A DNA stretch of 64,000 nucleotides. It comes from Ampullaceana balthica. Lineage: Eukaryota; Mollusca; Gastropoda; Lymnaeidae. The DNA is taken from contig CALYLW010000055.1 in NCBI GenBank assembly GCA_944989445.1, positions 935,001 to 999,000 of the forward strand. The letters are read 5' to 3'. Positions within the stretch are counted from its first letter, which is position 1, and each line of letters starts with the position of its first letter. Position numbers and translations under genes: made by a program. The notes under the pieces are model-generated. The model ran no database searches. It was not told where the DNA came from and saw nothing but the letters and a program-made list of their open reading frames with translations. Below, piece by piece: positions 13,701 through 25,700 of this stretch.

Positions 13701-16700
13701 TCAGACCATTGTTGGGAACCGTCTTTGTTCGAAATTTCTTTCGTACAGTGTCAGTTGGTAAGCCATACATGTCAACCTCAACATAGGTGCCCACTTTTTT
13801 ATCAGACAAGAATTGACCAGATATAATCTGTAAGATAAAGGGACATTCCATTGTCTTATCTGTCTTATCAATACAGACGCTCCTTCTATACAGAATATTA
13901 TTGTGTCCACCGACCATGCCGGTCTGTTGGCAAGTGATGCAGCGTTCACAGGCCACGGCTATGAGGATTCCATGCATTAACCAGCCGCCTTTGTTTCCCT
14001 AACTAGTGTTAGGTACCCATTCGGAGCTGGGTGGACTTAGGGACACCCTTGGCCCCCGGGACCAAATCCCTGCCTTCACATGGATTCGAATCTGTGACCA
14101 TCGGTATGCCAGCCGAGTGCGCATGCCACTCGACCACAAAATATTCAAACAAGATCAATACATACTTAATAGTGAAATGAACTATTCACATTGTCATAGC
14201 TTCAAAATGATAACCTTTTCTCAATCAAGGTTTGCAAGAAACGGATATTGAAACATCTTTTTAAAAAATAATAAATAAGCAAAAAATAACAAAAATGTTT
14301 GTCAAAATGGTGTGGAAGGGAGGGATGGTCTTGTTTGAAACGGAGGTTAGGAAAATCTAGATATGGCTTACTTTTTTAAGAATTGTAGAATTATAATATC
14401 ATGGTTCAAGAGAGAATATCAAACAGGATGTGAAATCAGATAACTATAGATGAACTAAATTGTTAGTTATTGATGGAAAAATTACAAGAATATTTACATT
14501 TTCTTAAATTGCAATGAATGGTTTGAAGACTCCTGATTAGGTTGACGTAAAATTTATTGATCTGTTCTTTTTCTATTTTTATAAGCACTGATCACCGCTA
14601 TGGTGACAAAAGACAGGTCAGAACTTGTCTAAGATGCGTCCAGTTTAAGCTAAGAAACATGAGTACCAGGATAACAAAGCAAGTTCACCTTGACTGAGAC
14701 AGTGCCAGCAATAATACCATCCACTGTTGATTCAGCAAAGGGATCGAAGTGTCTGTCAGGTCTCCTCATGAAATCAGGTTTGAGGATATAACCGGTGCGA
14801 CCGTTGTACTCAAATATACCCAGGTTAACTTGCATTGCCAGGTCTGAAATAAACAGGTATGTACATGTGGCACAATGTGGACTAATGTTTCACATATCAG
14901 ATTCTTTTAAGTTATAATATTAATTAGTGTCAAAATAGAGAAACTGGAATGAAAAGCATCTTTGATAAAACTATTACCGACTCCTGCCATGTTCAGTGAA
15001 CATATTTATTTTTAAATATATATTTATTACAGGCAAATTTTAAAATGAATGTGTTATGTTTGAAACATCAGCGACATGCTCACCCAATGTCTGAAAATTA
15101 AGGGCCACAAGCTGGCATCCAGCATTCCAAAACACCTGGGGCATGAAGTTACTTGAATCCACACGTGTGCCTCTTGGGTAAATTCTGCTCATCTGACGTT
15201 TGTTATAACTGAACTTGGGTTAAGGATTTTTTCCCCAAATACAGTGTAACCTTCCCAGTTAGAAACTTAAACAGTCAATTTCAAATGATACACCTGGCAA
15301 ACTTAATTATAATTTTTTTTTAAAGTTGTTTCTTAAAAGTTGCTAACACTATGTTTAAAATTTATGTTCTTTTTTTCCCCCAGATGAATATTTGTGATAT
15401 TTGTCCGCTTAAATAAAAAAGATACTTGACGAACTCCACGGGAAACTCTTTAAGTAGAGATGTTCCTTGCGTTTCTACGAAGGATGTAATTTCATAGCTT
15501 CTCCTCCTCTCTGCAAGTACAAATTGAATATATAGTCAACTTTTTGTAGTTTTAGTTCTGATAGTCATCTTTCTTTATAAAATATTTAGCAAATTTCTTT
15601 ATGTTTGGTACTAGTTCATCAAACATGCATATTTTTTATTTTTGGAAATTATTTTTTTAAAAACACTAACAACAATAAATACTTCTTTAAAAGTGTTATT
15701 GGACCTCAATAAAAAAATTTGTGAATATTTTGAACAGAAATATTTTATCTTATCTAGTACATAGAAGGAGCTTCTATACAGAAATTTATTGCATCCTGCT
15801 GTTTCTAGGGGTGAGTTTCATTTGAAATAAATTCAACTCAAGCCATGGGTTGAAGTTTAATATGTGAATTTGAAAATACAAATGTGTAACAAGTAGGTCT
15901 CTATGGGAATGCGTAGTAAACACACAGAAAATATGTCAAACTCCTAACCCATTCATAATACAATACTAGAAATGCTTTTTTTACATCAGTGCTGAAGCCA
16001 TATTTAGACAAAGTGTTATAAAATATACTAGATATCAGTATTCTTGAGTTATCGGGAACAATAGATTACGTGCAAAACGTGAAACTTCGCCTGGACAAAG
16101 TACACACATAATTTCTTCACCCAGTATACTCAAAAGATAGAGTTATTAAAAATAACTCTATTGCAACAATATATATAACATATATAAAACACTAGGCTTA
16201 TCCCTGGTTATGTCCATAAACTATGCTTACTTTCTGAAGCATCAAATGAGTGAAAGTGAACAGGCTGAATGTAGTTAACAAGTAGTGACATTTCCATGGC
16301 AGCAGAGGCTTCTTTACCAGCTGTACCCTATCAAAATAAATAAATAAAGACATTGTTGAAAAGATATGTACATGTTAAATATGTATGATTAAACTCTTAT
16401 AAAAATAATTTTTTATGTGACTGTTTAGTAAATATTCTCATTTTAATTAATTTTCAAATTGCATTACCTTATCTTTTTTCACTTTCTGCCTCCTTTTCTT
16501 TTCCTCTTCAGTGAGGATTTTCTTTTGCTTCTTATTTATCTTCTCTCTTTCCTGTTCAGATATAACTTCATCATCATCATCACTGTCGCTTGATTCAGAC
16601 TCACTTTCAAATGCATCTTCTCCCTCTTTCGGAACTTCTGTAGTTTCTGTTCCTTCACTAGAAGAGGAAGAAAAATTAAATTAAAATTTGGAGAAATAAT

Positions 16701-19700
16701 ATTTAAGAGGAAATAGTTTGCTATCAACTAACTCTGTCTGACCAATATTTTTGTTGTGGGCGTGTGTGTTAAAATTAATAAACTGAATAGGAAACTTTAA
16801 ATCTTATCTGTTACAGGCGCTCGTTCTATACAGAATATTATTGCATCAAATTTCTTTGGGTTGGAAATTTTTGAAAAATATCTAAGATTTGAAGTTGGTG
16901 ACAATTTCATGAAATGCAATATCATTTGAATTAAGGCAATAATGAACACAGACCTAGTTACCTATAGCATCCATTATCTGGAAACAGATAATCCATAAAT
17001 TATATCCAACCTCTTTAAGCAATAAAAGTCTTTATTTTTTTTCCATTTAAAAGATGAATTTTGACAATTTTTAAGCATCAAGATTCATTGTTGTAAAATA
17101 CAAATTATGAGTGGAATGGTTCACCGACAAAACGGCACCGACAAATGGGCTCCGACATAACGGCCCCAACAAAACGCCCCTGGACTAATAGATGGACTAA
17201 TAGTAAAAATACAATAAAATATTATATTCTTATGTCGAGGCCGTTTTGTCCGGGGCCGTTTTCACGGGTCACCAAGTGGAATATTTGTGTTCTGCAGCAA
17301 ATAACACGACAAACAGTGGTTAACTTTTTAAAAGGTTTAGAGTTAAGCAGTGTGCTTCCTCTCCTCTCATGGTTCTTCAATTTTATTTTTTTAAACAAAA
17401 TAAAAAATATTAAAGAAAATTTTGAACATCATTTGCACTTGCAACAGATGACCTGAAATTTACCTGGATATTGAGAGATTTTTCTCAAGTGCAATCCTGC
17501 TGGGGGACTTTGGCTCAGGTACTGGCACACTCAAGGATGGGTCAAGAAGAGATTCATCAAATGATGGCTCTGGTTGGTCAGGTGTGGGCTGGGGTGTGGT
17601 CATCTCAACATCCTCCTCCACTTCACTGAGCCTAATTTTAGCCAGACCATCCACAGCAACTACTGAGCTGCTCTGCTTCTGCCGCATTCTTCTGGACATG
17701 TTCTGGGCTAAAACAACAAGTTCATCACAAAATAAACATGTTTTGAGATGAGTAGATAAATAATTGATATAAATAATAATATGCATTGGGGATAATTATA
17801 AACATTACATTACTTCACAGCAATAGTAGTTGGAATTACATTTTATAAAATTGGTAATGTATTATATTTAGTTTTTATCTATTTTTAGTTCAACTATTAT
17901 TTTCTTTCATAATTTTCTGAGCTGCCATTTTAAATTAAAACCTATATATTGTAGACTTTTGGGCAAAATGAATGTCATGATTTGCACAATGAAAAGACTT
18001 CAGAAATAGATTTGTTGCATTTTAAAATAACTATCTCATTTCTTTTAACATGAACTGATTGTTGCGTACAATTTTTGTATTCTTAAATGTGGTAGGGAGG
18101 GGGTTAAGTTTACAATTAATTAGCTTATTTTGTGTCATTAACAATGAAGAAAATGAGGTGGAAAAATTTGATCTGTTCATCTCTCTAAAATATTATTTTT
18201 TAAAATCATAGAATTACTATTTTTCCATCTTTGGAACGTTTTTGGAAATGGGGAAAAAAAAAGTGGGGAGTGGAGGGGGGGGGGCATTTGGATGGTTGAA
18301 TGAAAAACATGACATTTTTTTGTAAATAGGACTCTTAACACTAGGATAAATGTAAAAGAGCAACAATTCATAAAAACAAACAATTTAAAATACTTTCTTG
18401 GATTATTGAAATAGTATACACCAGACCATATTTCTAGGTGTTGGTTAGTAATGGGATAACAGTTTTAAATATAACATCTAGAATGGTTTTTTATATTATA
18501 TATCAGATGGTGAGTCATAAATGATTTTTTTCCCTGCTCTAATTGGGAAATGAAATAAGAAAATAAAAAAGTCTTTAAATAGTTCATGTTCTGAATTATT
18601 TTACTTTAATTTGTTAGTTATTCAAGTAGGCTGATAAAATATAAATAAATAAATTTATAAGTGAAAACGTTTTTAAAAAATAAAAATCAATAAAATATTA
18701 ATCTTTAATATGTTTAACATCAGTGTTAAGATGGTAATTAAATTTAAAATCAAGCTAGATTTGTAAGTTTGATTTTAAAGACAAATAATTAGTGGATGAT
18801 AATAACAGTGTTAATTTAGGTAGGTCACTCCAATGAAATGGTCAGAAGATAAATGTCAAACCAATGAGCATTACACTCACTTTTTACCTTTCTTTTTAGC
18901 TGTAGATTACAGTGTAACAATTTGTCAAATTATTCATGATATCACCTTAATTCTATACCTTCAATTATTCATGATATCACCTTAATTCTCTATACCTTCA
19001 ATTATTCATGATATCACCTTAATTCTATACCTTCAATTATTCATGATATGACCTTAATTCTCTATACCTTCAATTATTCATGATATCACCTTAATTCTAT
19101 ACCTTCAATTATTCATGATATCACCTTAATTCTATACCTTCAATTATTCATGATATCACCTTAATTCTCTATACCTTCAATTATTCATGATATCACCTTA
19201 ATTCTATACCTTCAATTATTCATGATATCACCTTAATTCTATACCTTCAATTATTCATGATATCACCTTAATTCTATACCTTCAATTATTCATGATATCA
19301 CCTTAATTCTCTATACCTTCAATTATTCATGATATCACATTAATTCTATACCTTCAATTATTCATGATATCACCTTAATTCTATACCTTCAATTATTCAT
19401 GATATCACCTTAATTCTATACCTTCAATTATTCATGATATCACCTTAATTCTATACCTTCAATTATTCATGATACCACCTTAATTCTATACCTTCAATTA
19501 TTCATGATATCACCTTAATTCTATACCTTCAATTATTCATGATATCACCTTAATTCTATACCTTCAATTATTCGTGATATCACCTTAATTCTATACCTTC
19601 AATTATTCATGATATCACCTTAATTCTATACCTTCAATTATTCATGATATCACCTTAATTCTATACCTTCAATTATTCATGATATCACCTTAATTCTATA

Positions 19701-22700
19701 CCTTCAATTATTCATGATATCACCTTAATTCTATACCTTCAATTATTCATGATATGACCTTAATTCTCTATACCTTCAATTATTCATGATATCACCTTAA
19801 TTCTATACCTTCAATTATTCATGATATCACCTTAATTCTATACCTTCAATTATTCATGATATCACCTTAATTCTATACCTTCAATTATTCATGATACCAC
19901 CTTAATTCTATACCTTCAATTATTCATGATATCACCTTAATTCTATACCTTCAATTATTCATGATATGACCTTAATTCTCTATACCTTCAATTATTCATG
20001 ATATCACCTTAATTCTATACCTTCAATTATTCATGATATCACCTTAATTCTATACCTTCAATTATTCATGATATCACCTTAATTCTATACCTTCAATTAT
20101 TCATGATACCACCTTAATTCTATACCTTCAATTATTCATGATATCACCTTAATTCTATACCTTCAATTATTCATGATATCACCTTAATTCTATACCTTCA
20201 ATTATTCGTGATATCACCTTAATTCTATACCTTCAATTATTCATGATATCACCTTAATTCTATACCTTCAATTATTCATGATATCACCTTAATTCTATAC
20301 CTTCAATTATTCATGATATCACCTTAATTCTCTATACCTTCAATTATTCATGATATCACCTTAATTCTATACCTTCAATTATTCATGATATGACCTTAAT
20401 TCTCTATACCTTCAATTATTCATGATATCACCTTAATTCTATACCTTCAATTATTCATGATATCACCTTAATTCTATACCTTCAATTATTCATGATATCA
20501 CCTTAATTCTCTATACCTTCAATTATTCATGATATCACCTTAATTCTATACCTTCAATTATTCATGATATCACCTTAATTCTATACCTTCAATTATTCAT
20601 GATATCACCTTAATTCTATACCTTCAATTATTCATGATATCACCTTAATTCTCTATACCTTCAATTATTCATGATATCACATTAATTCTATACCTTCAAT
20701 TATTCATGATATCACCTTAATTCTATACCTTCAATTATTCATGATATCACCTTAATTCTATACCTTCAATTATTCATGATATCACCTTAATTCTATACCT
20801 TCAATTATTCATGATACCACCTTAATTCTATACCTTCAATTATTCATGATATCACCTTAATTCTATACCTTCAATTATTCATGATATCACCTTAATTCTA
20901 TACCTTCAATTATTCGTGATATCACCTTAATTCTATACCTTCAATTATTCATGATATCACCTTAATTCTATACCTTCAATTATTCATGATATCACCTTAA
21001 TTCTATACCTTCAATTATTCATGATATCACCTTAATTCTATACCTTCAATTATTCATGATATCACCTTAATTCTATACCTTCAATTATTCATGATATCAC
21101 CTTAATTCTATACCTTCAATTATTCATGATATCACCTTAATTCTATACCTTCATTCTTAAACATCTAAAGAGATTTTTCATGTAACAGTTTAAAATTGCA
21201 AAAGTGTTGTTGATGAGATTTTTATAACTCATTGATAATGAAGCCCTTTAAAGTTTAAAGTAAGGAGATGTAAACATTTTCAATCTGTTTCATAATGTTA
21301 AGGATACAATAATAATAATTTATTAATCTAAATAATATTCCACAATTAATATTAATATCTCAAAAGCTATTGATAAAAAATTAAAATGAATGTAAGCAAT
21401 ATTTTATAGTATGAGATTTAGACTTCAGTACAGTCAGCCCTTGACTTACGATAGCATAGAGGGATAGATTGATCCACCTGCTAGATCGTCCATTCCTCCT
21501 TAAAATAGTATTCAATGTACAAAACTAGAACTACCAGATTTTAAATTGCCCAAAAATACCTCCCATGTGTAAATTTAATTTTATTTGCATTTTTCTTTAT
21601 TGCTAAAAAGTTCTATTTGTTTACCTTACCTCTCTATGGCTAAGTTGGACGTATCATAGAAGAACTAATATTCCATACTCCACTAATAAAAATTCTACGT
21701 ACAAAAGCTTTTCTGGAACCTATTTATTTTGTACCTTGTAAGTCGGAGGCTGAATGTATAAGCAGTTATTCAAATTTAACAATCTATTTCTGGGTTGGAT
21801 TAAAGTCTTGAAAAAAACCTATATATTGTTATTGTTATCATTTACTTAATTGTAAACGACAAAAATTTCAGTCGGTTTCATTTAATTTATAGCAAAGATT
21901 TCAATGATCATTTAATCATATACAGTTTTTGTTTTTTTAAAACTTATTTGGTTAACCAGGATTGTCCTCCAAACAATTTTTAGCTCCCTTAAGTAGTTTA
22001 CTTGGACAGTAAATAAAGTCTTTAATCCTGGTTTTTTTTTAATCAATGCTTTCAAGAAATCAAATAAACAAAAATATACAAAACTGACAAAAATCATCAA
22101 AAAACAAAAAAATGAGACTCCTTTTAATTTTAAAAAAAAAGTAATTCATTTAAGATTAAAAGAGTGCCCGCAGAACTGGACTAAATATTAAGACTATAAG
22201 AATATTAGGTAACATGCAAGGTATTTTCTTATTTTAAAAAGTGAAAGGCTTCCTTTCAAAATGTTTATGTTGAATTACATTTATTACTGTTTATTAATTC
22301 TGCAAGCTATTTCCCTTCTTAATTTAAAAAAAAACTTCTTTTCATTTTACCACCATTTCACTGCTACTGGTGGTTTTCATTTTATCCGTCACCAAAACAT
22401 ATGAAATAAAAAAATTACTATACATGATATCAAGGCCCAAGATTAAGTGCTTAGGTTAAAACTATATTAAAACTGACAAGTTAATGGCATATTCCAATTG
22501 GAGCGCATTATGGTAAAGTTTGAATAATAAGGGTTCATGCAAGTACATGTATAATGTATACTCATAAAATAAGGTTGATTTGACTGGCTTAATTCTGAGT
22601 ACCCATTGCCAGAGGATAACAAAAGGTAGCATATAATTCATTAGCAACATTAAGATATCAAACACAGATTTTACTCAATACACAAAAAATGATTTTTAAA

Positions 22701-25700
22701 TGCTAGTCCTCTACAAATAAATTTTAAGCCAATAGAATAGGTTGCGTAATAAAAAATAAAAGGTTATGTATGTCTCAGAATTAAGGCAGTATTATCATTA
22801 ACATTTCTGAGGTGTTTAATAACAGAGAGGCAAAAAATTGCATGCTTACCTCTGTTCTTCCGAGAGGTCTTTTCTAGAACAAACATCAAAATGCAAAAAT
22901 GACAACACACAACATTCAAGATATTGGCAGTGATGAGGCAAAGGAACTATTCACGCAGGTGACTTTATTTCAATGAGAGGAAGAGGCCTGCTCCAAAAGT
23001 GATTTACACAGAGAAAAATGAAAATGTTTCTGTGCTACACAGTTTTTAAATTTATGAAAACTTTGATCAAAGTGGCTTTCAAGCATAAAAAGAAAACTGT
23101 AAATCTTTATGACATTTTAATAGTATTCATTAAAAAAATTCAAGCACGCAACTAAACAAGATTTATTTCAGGTCAATCAGGGCCTTCCTTTCATTGCATT
23201 GAGAGTAACACCATAAGTTAAACAAAGAACAAAGAATTCAAGTTTTTGGGTGGAATATTTTTTTGTTTCTACAAACTTGGAGCACAAAAATTACATAGGC
23301 TTAAATTGTCATAAGTGTTGAACTTTGAAGATCTGCATTTAATTCAAGTCATAATTAAGGATGTTATGTCATTTCTCCAACAGCATATTTTTTTAACGAG
23401 AAATAATAATTTTAAATAGGTGTCCTAGCTATATATATATGGCAGAGAGTGAAAATATGATATGAAAGTTAAAATGTTTGCAGTCAATCAAGTCATGGGC
23501 AATAAAAGTGAGTATTATGACTTTCAATTGTATACACTGCATTAATTTAAAGAAGTAATTATTTATTGTTATTTACAATACTAAGGAAACAATATTTACA
23601 TTCAGTAATTGATTTTTTGGAACACAAATAATTATTAATCATTACTTTAACGAATAATCAGACTGCTAATGATCACTCTACATCCTTAAAAACCACTTAT
23701 TATAAACAATATTTAGATGAATTTTAAGTCTGCCAAGTCAATTATATAGACTAAAATTAATCCATTAATAAAAGGATGTCAGCTAATTTTTCAGATCTGA
23801 CTTAATTTGAAACAAATTAGGTCTTCTATTCAACCTTAAAACAACATCTTTCACTAAGTTGCTAACATATAACAATCAGGGATGCAATAAAGAACATTCA
23901 GTTGATGAAAGCTTTGGAAGTTCACATACTATTGAAAATAATGCATACTTTACAACACTTAGAAATAAACACTTTATTTGAAAGGGTTTGATAAACTGTT
24001 TGCTTCAAATAATTATAATTTTTCCCTTGTACTAAAGATGAGTTTTCGTTGGGAAAAAAAACTATAATTAATTTTTCAAAATGTTTTGATGAATGACTAG
24101 TGATTTAGTTGGTAGGTCAAGGATGATTTTAACTCAAAACTCATTAATTTAATGTTTAAATTGCTAAACATTGACATAACTTAGGAGGAATTAGAGTTTA
24201 ATTTCTGTGGACAGGGTAGAGCAGAGACTACTAAAAAATCAATATGTAACCACACAAGATAAAACTGTGATGGCTTAACCTCAGTCTGTGCAGATTATTT
24301 CAAGTTGTTTGTAGCCAGACATTCCTTGCCAAGTTCTGAATATTTATTAAAGATTTTTGGCATTTGTTACAACATTCGTTCTGATTAAAAAAATGAACTT
24401 ATTTGTTTTTCATTCCTTAGGATGCAAATAACTTGAAAAGAAATACAAAAAACTAATATGTGCACTTTATCAAACATAGAAAAAGCCAAGACTTTTTCAG
24501 CAAGCAACATTTCGAAGAGGAGGATGTGTATCTTTGTATTAGTTGTGTCAATTTATGATTATACTTTACAAATTTAGGACAAGAAGGGGCAAACAAAAAC
24601 ATGACAATAGTATTTAAATAACATTAAATATTGCAACAACGAAAAATAATTCAAGCACTATTTCTATTACATTGACATCAACCGCACACATACATTAGGG
24701 CATACAAATTTTCTATTGGTATGTTGGGATACATACAAATTTTCTAGTGGCATGTTGAAATTAGTTGAGTCCCAAGAGTTTTATATTAAAAGGTATATTA
24801 AAATAAAATTTAAAGATATACTTCTGTTTCTTTGCAAAATGTTAAAACAAATTATTTTATGAACCATGAAATCCTGAAATTATGTATATTTTTTCTCTCT
24901 TTTTTAGATGAACATAAATTGTCAGTACATTGACACCATTTCTTTATAAACTGACACCAACAGCCCAAAACCTAAAGTATAATAATTTGATCCCCTGATT
25001 GCAAACATGGGAGTGACTAAGTCAATCAACAAAACCAGTGGCTGCTTGGTTCAATTCAACATGATAACAAGATAAGATTAATATACCATGGAACATTTAA
25101 TAGCAGTGGACAATAGTTTTACTTATGCATACCTCTATGGAAATGTTTCTTTTTGTTCTTGATGATGATTTTGCGCCTTAGTTGGTTGGGACTTGGCAGA
25201 GGAATATCTTGTTTAAGCTTAAGTGAAAAGCATATATTAAAAAAAAATTTAATCTGTAATGTTTATGTGAGTTTTTAAAAAGCCTTTGATTTAAAATACA
25301 TGGTCCAGTTATGATGTAAATAGTACAGAACATTAAAAACATAAGAGCACTATTTTTAAATTGCTCTATAAAAGCAAGAAAAGTAAACTACTTACTGGGT
25401 TTGTGTCTAGTGGGTTAATGAGCAACATATCCCCAAATATTGTTCTACAGTAGTTGGCCATCTTTGCCTGCTGCTTGGGGCTTGAAAAAGTTTAAGAGTT
25501 GTATTAAGAAATTTTAAACATTATTTTTACCTTTTACAATCTGAATTCCAGTATAAGAGGGAAAATTTAAAATATAATTTAAAAAAAACAAAAAAACAAC
25601 TACTACAATTTGTTAATTTCAGGCAGTTTACCAACAATAAAACATGGTGTTACCTGCAATGATTTTCAAATGATAATATCACCGGGAACTCTGATGTCTT

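Noticed and set aside
13624..13977. Single 117-codon minus frame as a gene
   Set aside because: It is C2 exon U plus read-through into the upstream SINE; a clear cttacag acceptor at 13827 separates them.
18925..21152. CRISPR-like array of 35-37 bp repeats
   Set aside because: Units are contiguous with no spacers and the context is a eukaryotic intron; it is a satellite.
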